A DNA stretch of 64,000 nt from an uncultured Carboxylicivirga sp. Lineage in GTDB: Bacteria; Bacteroidota; Bacteroidia; Bacteroidales; Marinilabiliaceae. The notes under the pieces were generated by a model, which saw only the letters and a list, made by a program, of their open reading frames with translations, searched no databases and was not told the origin of the DNA. Shown piece after piece: positions 9,626-17,507 of this stretch. The stretch is taken from NCBI RefSeq assembly GCF_963674565.1, contig NZ_OY771430.1, positions 868,001 to 932,000 on the forward strand, in the 5' to 3' direction. A program made the position numbers and the translations under genes. Within the stretch, counting starts at the first letter, position 1. The number at the start of each line of letters is the position of its first letter.

Positions 9626-9633
9626 CAAATATA
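9626..9633 (-). promoter_or_regulatory. Bacteroidota -7 promoter box for the nitrate operon
   Basis: The minus strand reads TATATTTG, an exact match to the TAnnTTTG consensus of the Bacteroidota housekeeping sigma factor. It lies 67 bp upstream of the narK ATG, leaving a leader of about 60 nt. No good TTTG -33 element is seen, which fits an activator-dependent promoter. Confidence 0.55.
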
Positions 9634-9662
9634 TCTTTTAAATGGTAAAATCAAAATTAAAA

Positions 9663-9723
9663 ATAGGGGTATATCATAAAAAAATATGGTAAATGTCATA
9701 TTTTAACATTTATTAATAGGGGT
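9663..9723. promoter_or_regulatory. Candidate activator site: inverted repeat flanked by ATAGGGGT copies
   Basis: AAAATATG (9681-9688) and CATATTTT (9697-9704) form a perfect 8-bp inverted repeat with an 8-bp spacer. ATAGGGGT occurs at 9663-9670 and 9716-9723, about 10 bp to either side. The dyad is centred about 73 bp upstream of the predicted narK start site, a usual activator position. The regulator is unknown; no regulator gene lies in the operon. Confidence 0.4.
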
Positions 9724-9884
9724 GCAGTTAGGAAAAAGACTAAAAATAAAAATTTAAAGGTCGAAATATTGGGGGTATTATAAATGAAATGTTAGAATAA
9801 GAGGATGGTTCTTGTTGTTTTGAAATAATAACTGTTGTTTTTTAACAATAGGCAGTAAGTAAATATCTTCGAACTTTTTTGCTA

Positions 9885-9963
9885 GTCACGCAGTGACGCC
9901 TGTAAAGCACAGTACGTAAGTGCTGTGTACGATTAAGGAATAAGTAAAGTCCCGGCAGGGACG
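9885..9963. repeat. REP-like hairpin cluster with two related units
   Basis: Three short hairpins occur close together: GTCAC-GCA-GTGAC (9885-9897), AGCAC...GTGCT (9906-9924) and GTCCC-GGCA-GGGAC (9949-9962). The outer two units are related along their length (AGTCACGCAGTGACGCCTGT and AGTCCCGGCAGGGACGTCTGT share most bases). The block is GC-richer than its surroundings and lies just after pxpC. It looks like a dispersed extragenic palindromic repeat; other copies would have to be sought in the genome. Confidence 0.45.
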
Positions 9964-9998
9964 TCTGTATTGAAACCACAAAAGGACAATATGAATTC

Positions 9999-10931
9999 TT
10001 AGCTATATTTCTTCAAAATCTTCTCCTGAGCTTTCAAAGCTTTAATTGATGTTTTATAACTGACTTCCTTAAAACAAATCTTATCGCCAGGTTTTAATTG
10101 CGCCAGAATTGAAAAATCTGCCGATATAACATTGGCAATGCGAGTATATCCGCCAGTTGTTTGTCTATCAGCCATCATAACTATTGGTGAACCATGACTG
10201 GGAACCTGTATGGTTCCAAATGCAATGGGAGATGATATAATATCTGCATCATTGTTTAGGTGTTCAATTGCAGGTCCGTCGAGGCGAAACCCCATTCTGT
10301 CGCAATGTGGTGAAAGAGAGTAAGGTTCAGTCAGGAAATTTACCAAGCCATTCCATGTGAATCGTTCTTTTTCTGGTCCTGGCAGAATTCGTAGAACGGA
10401 TTCGGTCGGAAGTTGAGGAATATGTTTCTCCTTAATTCTCCGCAGTTTCAAATTCGGTTTGCTTTTATTAATTGGAATATTATCTCCAACTTTTAGGGCT
10501 CTTCCATTGAAACCACCAAGTTTACCATATAAATAGGTGGATTTACTACCCATAATGTCAGGTAAATCAAATCCTCCGGCAATTGATAAATACGTTCTGG
10601 CACCTTGGTTAATCTTTAAAATATCAAGAACATCACCAGCTTTAATCTGAATGGTTCGATAAGGTTCGATAGGCAGACTATTTAGTGTCAATTCTGGCAT
10701 AGCCCCTGCAATACCAATAAAAGTGTCAGAATAAAATTCAATGCAGCAACCTGTCATGGTCATCTCTATTGCAGCTTCCAAAGGGTTGTTACCCGCCAGA
10801 TAATTAGCCATTTTTAAGGCAATCAAATCCATTGCTCCACCAACCGGCATTCCAATCTTTTGAAAATCAGCTCTTCCTTCATCCTGAATAGTGCTGAGTA
10901 ACCCTGCTTTTATGACTTTAATCTTATTCAT
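9999..10931 (-). CDS. pxpC: 5-oxoprolinase subunit PxpC (carboxyltransferase A/B-like)
   Basis: One of three subunits of the ATP-dependent bacterial 5-oxoprolinase, which opens 5-oxo-L-proline (pyroglutamate) to glutamate. The 310-residue protein has the KipA/biotin-dependent carboxyltransferase pattern: GLLSTIQDEGRADFQKIGMP at the start, AAIEMTMTG, RTYLSIAGGFDLP, SPHCDRMGFRLDG, and IVMMADRQTTGGYTRIA near the C terminus. The gene overlaps pxpB by 8 bp and is the last of a four-gene operon. The older names KipA and 'urea amidolyase-related' refer to the same family. No later gene is on this transcript; the REP-like hairpins follow. Confidence 0.93.
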   Translation of the reverse strand: MNKIKVIKAGLLSTIQDEGRADFQKIGMPVGGAMDLIALKMANYLAGNNPLEAAIEMTMTGCCIEFYSDTFIGIAGAMPELTLNSLPIEPYRTIQIKAGDVLDILKINQGARTYLSIAGGFDLPDIMGSKSTYLYGKLGGFNGRALKVGDNIPINKSKPNLKLRRIKEKHIPQLPTESVLRILPGPEKERFTWNGLVNFLTEPYSLSPHCDRMGFRLDGPAIEHLNNDADIISSPIAFGTIQVPSHGSPIVMMADRQTTGGYTRIANVISADFSILAQLKPGDKICFKEVSYKTSIKALKAQEKILKKYS

Positions 10932-11655
10932 ATTCAGGAGTGTAGTTTTCTAGATTGAGTTGGTATTCAAATGGTGCTGATTCTTTTATCTTATTAAACT
11001 TTTCAATTGTAATAGGGTCGAATTGAATGTAATCTCCTGATTGGATAAAAACCTCTGGTTTACGATTGATATCAAACATCTTAATTGGAGTCTGACCTAT
11101 AATTTGCCATCCTCCGGGGCTGTCAATGGGATAAATTCCTGTTTGATTTCCGGCTATACCAACAGATCCGGCGGGGATAAGTTTTCGTGGGGTTTGTTTA
11201 CGCGGTGTGGCCAGTTGCGGATTCAAACCGCCCAGATAGGCAAATCCGGGTGTAAATCCTAACATATAAACCAAATATTTATTGGAGCAGTGTTTTTCTA
11301 TAAGTGTTTCAATTTTAATTTGATGATGTTCAGCAACGGATTCAATATCTAATCCAACAATGATGTCATAACAAACAGGAATATGTATTAGTCTGACTTC
11401 TTTCTTGTTGTGTGAGAAATTTTCAACCTTTATTTTCTTAATGGTTTTTAGTAGTTTGGGTAAAGAAATCAACAATGGATCGTAATAAATGGTAACATCA
11501 CAATAGGATGGAAGTACCTGGGTGATTCCTTTTAATTCAAGTGATTGAATGGCTTGGGTGAAAGTATTTACTTGTTCTAGTATGCGCGGACTGATTTTCT
11601 GCTCTAATCGAATTAATACAGCACTATCACCAAGTATATGATAATTAAATTCCAA
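10924..11655 (-). CDS. pxpB: 5-oxoprolinase subunit PxpB (carboxyltransferase C/D-like)
   Basis: The 243-residue KipI-like partner of PxpC. Family signatures are GDSAVLIRLEQKI at the N terminus, YMLGFTPGFAYLGGL in the middle, PRKLIPAGSVGIAGNQTGIY, and PGGWQIIGQTPIKMFD near the end. PxpB and PxpC form a complex that works with PxpA. It starts 4 bp after pxpA and overlaps pxpC by 8 bp, so the stoichiometry is probably set by coupled translation. In Bacillus the homologous KipI also inhibits a sporulation kinase; that is not expected here, as no such kinase pathway exists in Bacteroidota. Confidence 0.93.
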   Translation of the reverse strand: MEFNYHILGDSAVLIRLEQKISPRILEQVNTFTQAIQSLELKGITQVLPSYCDVTIYYDPLLISLPKLLKTIKKIKVENFSHNKKEVRLIHIPVCYDIIVGLDIESVAEHHQIKIETLIEKHCSNKYLVYMLGFTPGFAYLGGLNPQLATPRKQTPRKLIPAGSVGIAGNQTGIYPIDSPGGWQIIGQTPIKMFDINRKPEVFIQSGDYIQFDPITIEKFNKIKESAPFEYQLNLENYTPEYE

Positions 11656-11659
11656 ATGA

Positions 11660-12421
11660 TCAGTTATTAACGGCTGAAATGTGAATATCCGATTTTTCGA
11701 GGGCTTCAGTTATTGCTTTGGCTAATTCAAGAGCCTGCATGTTATCTCCATGTAAGCAGATGGAATCTGCATTAAGAGTGATTTCATGACCATCTGCGCT
11801 GATTACTTTCTGATCTTTAATCATGATTAGTACCTGTTGAATGCATTGATTGCTGTTGTGTATTACTGCATCAGGTTGTGATCGGGGAACTAACAGTCCT
11901 TCTTTTGTGTATCTGCGGTCAGCAAATGTTTCACTTACCGTTCTTAATCCTTCATCTTTCGCTGCCTGTAGCATTTGCGAATTTGCCAATCCATAAAACA
12001 ATAATGAAGCATCAATTTGTTTAACAGCTTTGGCAATAGTTTTAGCCATGTGATAGTCTTGTGCAGCCATATTGTACATGGCACCATGAGGTTTTACGTG
12101 CTGGAGTTTTCCACCAAGTGCTTCGGTCATGCCTTTTAAAGCACTTACCTGGTAAAGAATGGTATCAAATAATTCATCATCAGTTAAAAGCATGCTTCTT
12201 CTTCCAAAGCCTTGTATATCAGGAAATCCAGGATGGGCCCCAATAGCGACTTTATGATTTAATGCTGCTTCAATGGTTTTACGGATTACTCCCGGATCGC
12301 CGGCATGGAATCCGCAGGCAATATTGGCAGATGAAATGTATTTTAATATCGCAAGATCATTGCCAATCTTATAAGCACCGTAGCTCTCACCCAAATCGCA
12401 ATTAATATCTATTGTATGCAT
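11660..12421 (-). CDS. pxpA: 5-oxoprolinase subunit PxpA (LamB/YcsF family)
   Basis: The 253-residue PxpA subunit of 5-oxoprolinase. The conserved metal and substrate site motifs are plain: DINCDLGESYG at residues 4-14, SANIACGFHAGDP, AIGAHPGFPD, KPHGAMYN, ETFADRRY and ICLHGDN near the end. The length matches the family. It lies between the Nramp-like transporter gene (4 bp upstream) and pxpB (4 bp downstream). 5-Oxoproline arises by spontaneous cyclisation of glutamine and glutamate and by peptide turnover, so the operon may serve repair or nitrogen scavenging; the adjoining nitrate operon is consistent with a nitrogen theme but is a separate unit. Confidence 0.95.
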   Translation of the reverse strand: MHTIDINCDLGESYGAYKIGNDLAILKYISSANIACGFHAGDPGVIRKTIEAALNHKVAIGAHPGFPDIQGFGRRSMLLTDDELFDTILYQVSALKGMTEALGGKLQHVKPHGAMYNMAAQDYHMAKTIAKAVKQIDASLLFYGLANSQMLQAAKDEGLRTVSETFADRRYTKEGLLVPRSQPDAVIHNSNQCIQQVLIMIKDQKVISADGHEITLNADSICLHGDNMQALELAKAITEALEKSDIHISAVNN

Positions 12422-12425
12422 CTAT

Positions 12426-13643
12426 CTATATTATTCCCGTTACTGATAATATACTTCGTAAACCCAAGACCAAGGTAATAATTATCACAAATATGCCTGC
12501 CACATTAGCTATGGGTTTATTAATCTTGTCGGACAATAATTTTTTATTATTCATTACTAAAACCAGAAAGGTTGCGATGATAGGCAGAAGTATACCATTT
12601 GTGATCTGTGCGAACCATATGGCTTCAATAGGTTTGTAATCAAGCGAAGAAAAAAGAATTCCAATACCAAGAATAATCATCCATACCAATCTGAAACGCC
12701 AGTCCTTCAGGGTGCTTTTCCAGCCTAATATGCCAGAGGTTGCATAGGCAGCAGCCAATGGGGCTGTAATGCTTGATGATATCCCGGCCGCAAATAATCC
12801 ACTAGCTAATATATATTTTGCCCAGCTACCCAATATAGGTTCAAGCTGAATAGCCATATTACTTGCTCCCTTTATTTCGTGATTGGTCGCATAAAATGCC
12901 ATAGCAGAAGTGATTACAATACTCATCGAAATAACGCCACCCAGAATAATTGAAACAAATAGATCAAATCTGGCTTTGGGTAAATCCTCTTTTGTCTTCC
13001 AGCGTTCTTTTACTACAGAAGTGTGTAAAAAAAGATTATACGGTACAATGGTTGTTCCAATCAGGCCAATCAACATTAAAGCTGAACCATTTGGAAAGGA
13101 AGGAATAAAGATTCCTTTAAGAATGGATTGAAAATGAGGTGCTATTACAATGGCTGTTGTCAGAAAAACAAGACTCATTAATATGACCAATCCAATCAAT
13201 ACTTTTTCCAGAATACGGTAACTCCCAAGCCAAAGTAGTACAAAAGCGGTTAGCCCTATAATCAAACTGATTACTTTGATATTTTCTCCTGGAAGAACAG
13301 TGTCAATTCCCATGGCTGCTCCAATAAGGTTTCCTGTTTCGTAAGCAGCATTTCCAATGGTAATAGCTGAAATAATTAAAACGACAGACAATATTTTTAA
13401 AGCAGGATTTTGTATCAGATTTCGAATGGCGTCACCTAAGCCTTGTTGAGTAATAATTCCCAAACGTGCTGTCATCTCTTGAAGAATAAGAGTGGCAATA
13501 ATGGAAAAAAGTAATCCCCAGAGTAAGGCCATACCAAAATTTGCTCCGGCAAGTGAACAGGTTGTAATGGTCCCCGGTCCAATAAATGCTGCAGTTACAA
13601 GACTACCGGGACCAATATTTTTAAAGTTCTTTAAAAATTGCAT
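12426..13643 (-). CDS. Nramp-fold membrane transporter lacking the metal-binding residues
   Basis: A 405-residue inner-membrane protein with about eleven hydrophobic helices and clear Nramp homology (LWGLLFSIIATLILQEMTARLGI). The metal site is changed. In helix 1 the Nramp DPGN motif reads GPGT (residues 22-25), so the ligand Asp and Asn are Gly and Thr. In helix 6 the usual MPH reads VPY (GTTIVPYNLFLHTS), so the ligand Met and the His are lost too. A transition-metal role is therefore unlikely. It is the first gene of the pxpABC operon, as Bacillus ycsG is next to ycsF. Transport of 5-oxoproline or a related small acid is the best inference, unproven. Annotation as a manganese transporter would probably be wrong. 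Confidence 0.8.
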   Translation of the reverse strand: MQFLKNFKNIGPGSLVTAAFIGPGTITTCSLAGANFGMALLWGLLFSIIATLILQEMTARLGIITQQGLGDAIRNLIQNPALKILSVVLIISAITIGNAAYETGNLIGAAMGIDTVLPGENIKVISLIIGLTAFVLLWLGSYRILEKVLIGLVILMSLVFLTTAIVIAPHFQSILKGIFIPSFPNGSALMLIGLIGTTIVPYNLFLHTSVVKERWKTKEDLPKARFDLFVSIILGGVISMSIVITSAMAFYATNHEIKGASNMAIQLEPILGSWAKYILASGLFAAGISSSITAPLAAAYATSGILGWKSTLKDWRFRLVWMIILGIGILFSSLDYKPIEAIWFAQITNGILLPIIATFLVLVMNNKKLLSDKINKPIANVAGIFVIIITLVLGLRSILSVTGII

Positions 13644-13693
13644 GATTTATGGTGATAGGTTGAAATCTAAAGTATAAATATTCGTTGTAGATG

Positions 13694-13701
13694 CAAATAC
13701 A
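13694..13701 (-). promoter_or_regulatory. Possible -7 box for the Nramp-like/pxp operon
   Basis: The minus strand reads TGTATTTG, one base off the TAnnTTTG consensus, 51 bp upstream of the transporter ATG. It is the best candidate in the gap; no clear -33 element was seen. Confidence 0.3.
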
Positions 13702-13759
13702 TTGATAGGATTTAGAAAAATGTTTATTGAATTTTAACCTCTTTCAGTTAAAATTGAAT

Positions 13760-13767
13760 TAATTTTG
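13760..13767 (+). promoter_or_regulatory. -7 promoter box for the sialidase-like gene
   Basis: TAATTTTG matches TAnnTTTG exactly, 28 bp upstream of the ATG at 13795. This favours that ATG over the in-frame TTG at 13765, which overlaps the box. Confidence 0.45.
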
Positions 13768-13794
13768 TTCGTTTGCTCCAATAAATTGAAGGGT

Positions 13795-14943
13795 ATGTTT
13801 CGAAGTTTATATAGTTTCTTATTTGTTATGTTGTTATTCATAAGTTCTTGTATGCAACAACCGGTATTAAGCTTAAAGGATAATCTTTTCGATGAGTCTA
13901 ATGCTGAGGATCTGGGATTGGAAATGCCTCTGGGACTTGAAACAGCAACTATTTACTCAGCTTCCGATTCAACGGATAAATATTGTAATGGTGCAGTTGC
14001 AATAGCATTTAAAGAAAGACTCTATTGTATGTGGCAAAGCTCTGAAAAAGATGAAGATTCACATGATACCAGGGTGATGTATTCCTTTAGTAATGATGGG
14101 AAAGTCTGGACGAATCCCGATATTTTGGCAGCTAGTCCTGATAATGGTTATTGCACATCGGGTGGTTGGTGGAAGTACAGAGATACTTTGGTTGCTTATA
14201 TTAATGAATGGAGCTATAATGAATCTCCACGTTTTTGTAAGGTAAAATATATGCTTTCTACAGATGGTATAAATTGGTCAAGTCCAAAATTCGTAAGGTG
14301 GTTAAATGGAGATGAAATGATAGGTGCATTTGAACAGGATCCACATCAGATTGAATCCGGTAGAATAATTAATGCTCTTCATGTTTCACCAGGTCTTCAT
14401 TTAAGTCCAATATTTACTGATGATCAATACGGTATTAGTGGATGGGAGAAGGGTGAGATGAATAACATGGATTACACGGGTGAGGTAACCCGGGAGCTGG
14501 AACCCAGTTCATATGTTCGAAAAGATGGAGCCCTCCTAATGGTATTTCGCGATCAGAATAGTTCGTTTTGTAAACTTGCATCTGTTAGTCTGGATGAAGG
14601 ACGTAGTTGGTCAACACCGGTTATTACTGTTATGCCGGATTCGCGATCCAAACAGAGTGCTGGTAATTTGCCGGATGGAACAGCTTATTTTGTAAGTAAT
14701 CCGGTTAATGCTAAAATGCGTTATCCTTTGGTTTTGACATTAAGTGATGATGGCAGTCTATTTAATAAGGCTTTTGTGCTCAGAAAAGCAAGTGAATTAC
14801 CTTCATTAAAATACGATGGAAAGTATAAGCGAGAAGGATATCATTATCCTAAGTCAATGGTTTATAATGACTGTTTGTATATTTCCTATATTACTAATAA
14901 AGAAAAGGTTGAAATAACAAAGGTTCCGTTAAGAGGTTTATAA
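13795..14943 (+). CDS. Sialidase-like (BNR/Asp-box) lipoprotein
   Basis: A 382-residue predicted lipoprotein: a hydrophobic signal (LFVMLLFISSC) ends in a lipobox Cys near residue 20. The rest has the look of a six-bladed sialidase-type propeller, with Asp boxes of the S-x-D-x-G-x-x-W type at SNDGKVW, STDGINW and LDEGRSW. The C-terminal stretch (HYPKSMVYNDCLYISYIT) matches a strand common in these proteins. A true neuraminidase also needs an Arg triad, which cannot be confirmed by eye, so the substrate is open; related Bacteroidota proteins act on various glycans or are uncharacterised. It stands alone, with no SusC/SusD pair or other glycan gene nearby. The stop lies 1 bp from that of the convergent gene. 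Confidence 0.65.
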   Translation: MFRSLYSFLFVMLLFISSCMQQPVLSLKDNLFDESNAEDLGLEMPLGLETATIYSASDSTDKYCNGAVAIAFKERLYCMWQSSEKDEDSHDTRVMYSFSNDGKVWTNPDILAASPDNGYCTSGGWWKYRDTLVAYINEWSYNESPRFCKVKYMLSTDGINWSSPKFVRWLNGDEMIGAFEQDPHQIESGRIINALHVSPGLHLSPIFTDDQYGISGWEKGEMNNMDYTGEVTRELEPSSYVRKDGALLMVFRDQNSSFCKLASVSLDEGRSWSTPVITVMPDSRSKQSAGNLPDGTAYFVSNPVNAKMRYPLVLTLSDDGSLFNKAFVLRKASELPSLKYDGKYKREGYHYPKSMVYNDCLYISYITNKEKVEITKVPLRGL

Positions 14944-14944
14944 A

Positions 14945-15631
14945 TTAGAATATTACACTCATTTTAGTGTTTATCATATTAATAGGACTACTGTTTTTTG
15001 ATTGTGTATTAAAGATAGATCGGAATCCAACATCAATTTTAACATTATTGTATTGCGCTTGTAAACTGGCTGCTACATCACTTTGCATAAATAATGGATT
15101 CATATGAAAAAGTGAACCATTTGCATTGTTAAATTTATAAATGGGTTTGCTTATATAATGTGCGTTAGAGTGCAGGCTCAGCCAATTGTTAATAGGTTGG
15201 TTTAACTCTAAATTTAATGTGTATTGGTATTGAACCTGTGTTGGATTCATTAAACTAAAAGTTTTTAACAGCCCAAATCCATACCAAAATGTTGTGTTTT
15301 CCCATAAGTCGGCTTTTTTTTCAGCGTTGGTCCACTCATAGGCACCTAAAGAAAAGTAGGAATTGAATTTTTGACGGTGATAAATGTTGAATTCAGCAAT
15401 GTAAATTTTACTATCCAGTTGTATATTAGGCAATAGACTTATTGTGTCAGCTATTGTTTTTAATATGCTGGGTTGAGATACTTCCAATTGATTGATCTCG
15501 AAATCAATAAGAGGATCCAATTTTAATTCTAATGGAGGATAGTCCAGTTTTAATTTAAGTTCATATTGAGCATAAGTATTCAGTGTAAATATGAAGCTTA
15601 ATGCAAAAAATGTCAGGCGATATTTAAGCAT
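14945..15631 (-). CDS. Exported protein, probable small outer-membrane barrel, unknown function
   Basis: Not recognised as a named family. The 228-residue protein begins with a clear signal peptide (hydrophobic residues 7-18, cut probably after TYA-Q near residue 22). The mature part has alternating polar and hydrophobic stretches rich in Tyr, Phe and Asn (for example FNSYFSLGAYEW and FWYGFGLLKTF) and ends in Phe (MSVIF), a usual mark of outer-membrane beta barrels. The gene converges on the sialidase-like lipoprotein with a 1-bp gap, so it is not in its operon. No paralog is seen in the window. A surface or outer-membrane place is inferred from composition only. Confidence 0.6.
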   Translation of the reverse strand: MLKYRLTFFALSFIFTLNTYAQYELKLKLDYPPLELKLDPLIDFEINQLEVSQPSILKTIADTISLLPNIQLDSKIYIAEFNIYHRQKFNSYFSLGAYEWTNAEKKADLWENTTFWYGFGLLKTFSLMNPTQVQYQYTLNLELNQPINNWLSLHSNAHYISKPIYKFNNANGSLFHMNPLFMQSDVAASLQAQYNNVKIDVGFRSIFNTQSKNSSPINMINTKMSVIF

Positions 15632-15808
15632 TGTTAAGGTTAATTGGTTGAGTTTTAAAAATAATAAATGTAATATGATTATTAATGTAATTTATTAAAA
15701 ATATTGTTAAATTATTCTCTGTGTCAATAGAAGGCTTAATTTGAAAACGAATAGGTTAATACTTTTTCTTTTTACTTTATCCTTTCCCCTTTATACTTAA
15801 TTAATCCT

Positions 15809-15816
15809 TATATTTG
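15809..15816 (+). promoter_or_regulatory. -7 promoter box for guaA
   Basis: TATATTTG is an exact consensus match 41 bp upstream of the guaA ATG at 15857. No purine riboswitch-like fold was noticed in the short leader. Confidence 0.5.
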
Positions 15817-15856
15817 CGCAAAATTTTTACATACAAACGATTTAAGGTTAAGGTTG

Positions 15857-17386
15857 ATGCAAGAAAAAATCATCATTATGGATTTTGGTTCTCAGTATAC
15901 ACAGTTGATTGCCAGACGTGTTAGAGAAATTAATGTGTATTGCGAAATTCATCCGTACAATAACTGTCCCGAATTTGACGATACCGTAAAAGGAGTAATT
16001 TTAAGTGGAAGTCCTTACAGTGTAAGAGATGAGGATGCTCCTGTACCTGATTTATCAGAGATTAAAGGTAAAATGCCTTTGTTGGGAGTTTGTTATGGTG
16101 CTCAGTTTCTGTCACATAATTTCGGAGGTGAGGTGTTGCCATCAGCTACTCGTGAGTACGGTAGAGCTAACCTTGAATTTGTTGACTCAGAAAGCATAAT
16201 GATGAAGGAAGTAAGCCATCATTCACAAGTGTGGATGTCGCATGGTGATACTATTGCCAAACTTCCCGAAACTTATAAAATCATTGCCAGTACCAAGGAT
16301 GTAAAAGTGGCTGCTTTTAAGGTTGAAAACGAAACAACCTTTGGTTTGCAATTCCATCCTGAGGTATACCACAGTACAGAAGGAACACAGATTTTGAAAA
16401 ATTTTGTGGTTGATGTATGTGGTTGCAAGCAAGACTGGACACCGGCTTCATTTGTTGAAACAACGGTTGCAGAGCTGAAAGCTAAATTAGGCAACGATAA
16501 AGTTGTTCTAGGCTTGTCAGGTGGTGTTGACAGTACCGTGGCTGGTGTCTTACTTCATAAGGCAATTGGCGATAATCTTACTTGTATTTTTGTTGATAAC
16601 GGATTACTTCGTAAAAATGAATTCGAGGCTGTTTTGGATTCATACAAGCACATGGGATTGAATGTGATTGGTGTGGATGCCAAAAAAGAATTCCTGGGTG
16701 AGTTGGATGGAGTATCTGATCCGGAGACAAAACGTAAGATCATTGGTCGTGTTTTTATCGAAGTGTTTGATGCTGAAGCCCACAAGATACAGGATGTAAA
16801 ATGGTTGGCTCAGGGTACTATATATCCTGATGTTATAGAGTCTGTTTCTGTAAAAGGACCATCAGCAACCATTAAATCACACCACAATGTTGGGGGTCTT
16901 CCTGAAAAAATGAATCTGAAGATTGTTGAGCCACTTAACCTGTTGTTCAAGGATGAGGTTCGTCGTGTTGGTAAAGCGTTAAAAATTGATGATTCATTGT
17001 TAGGCCGTCATCCTTTCCCGGGACCAGGTTTGGCAATCCGTATATTGGGCGATATAACAGCCGAAAAAGTTGCTTTGTTACAGGAAGTGGACTATATCTT
17101 TATTCAGGGATTGAAAGATCATCATTTATATGATCAGGTTTGGCAGGCAGGAGCTATGTTATTACCTATTCAGTCAGTTGGTGTAATGGGTGATGAGCGT
17201 ACTTACGAAAGAGTGGTTGCATTGCGTGCGGTTACTTCTACGGATGGAATGACAGCAGACTGGGTTCATTTACCATATGATTTTCTGGCACGTATCTCAA
17301 ATGAAATTATAAATAAAGTTAAAGGAGTTAACAGGGTAGTTTACGATATAAGCTCTAAACCACCTGCAACCATTGAATGGGAGTAG
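15857..17386 (+). CDS. guaA: GMP synthase (glutamine-hydrolysing)
   Basis: Converts XMP to GMP with glutamine nitrogen and ATP, the last step of guanine nucleotide synthesis. The start is the ATG at 15857; the TTG just before it would add only one residue. The N-terminal class I glutamine amidotransferase has MDFGSQYTQLIARR, the nucleophile motif GVCYGAQ near residue 80, and the His-Glu pair FHPEVYHS. The C-terminal ATP pyrophosphatase has the P-loop LSGGVDSTVAG near 220, and the dimerisation domain ends in PPATIEWE as in most GuaA. The length of 509 is normal. It is a single gene with its own promoter and a strong terminator. Confidence 0.98.
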   Translation: MQEKIIIMDFGSQYTQLIARRVREINVYCEIHPYNNCPEFDDTVKGVILSGSPYSVRDEDAPVPDLSEIKGKMPLLGVCYGAQFLSHNFGGEVLPSATREYGRANLEFVDSESIMMKEVSHHSQVWMSHGDTIAKLPETYKIIASTKDVKVAAFKVENETTFGLQFHPEVYHSTEGTQILKNFVVDVCGCKQDWTPASFVETTVAELKAKLGNDKVVLGLSGGVDSTVAGVLLHKAIGDNLTCIFVDNGLLRKNEFEAVLDSYKHMGLNVIGVDAKKEFLGELDGVSDPETKRKIIGRVFIEVFDAEAHKIQDVKWLAQGTIYPDVIESVSVKGPSATIKSHHNVGGLPEKMNLKIVEPLNLLFKDEVRRVGKALKIDDSLLGRHPFPGPGLAIRILGDITAEKVALLQEVDYIFIQGLKDHHLYDQVWQAGAMLLPIQSVGVMGDERTYERVVALRAVTSTDGMTADWVHLPYDFLARISNEIINKVKGVNRVVYDISSKPPATIEWE

Positions 17387-17409
17387 GCATTGGCTCTGAT
17401 AGATATTAC

Positions 17410-17446
17410 AAGCCGGAACAAACTTTTTAGTTCCGGCTTTTGTTTA
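17410..17446 (+). terminator. Rho-independent terminator after guaA
   Basis: AAGCCGGAAC (17410-17419) pairs perfectly with GTTCCGGCTT (17430-17439) over a 10-base loop, and a T-rich tail follows. Confidence 0.9.
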
Positions 17447-17507
17447 TTTATAACATTGTAATTTATTTTTCGTACGTATGAGTGACGGAAATTTAAAGCA
17501 TCACATT

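Larger units (their letters stand above)
9560..9998. other. 440-bp intergenic region between pxpC and narK
   Basis: No gene is seen. From the narK side it holds a -7 box, a perfect 8-bp inverted repeat flanked by two ATAGGGGT copies, then AT-rich sequence, then a GC-richer block of three small hairpins near pxpC that looks REP-like. These parts are listed separately. Confidence 0.8.

Noticed and set aside
15857..17386. Shared operon of guaA and the S41 peptidase
   Set aside because: A strong perfect-stem terminator at 17410-17446 lies between them.
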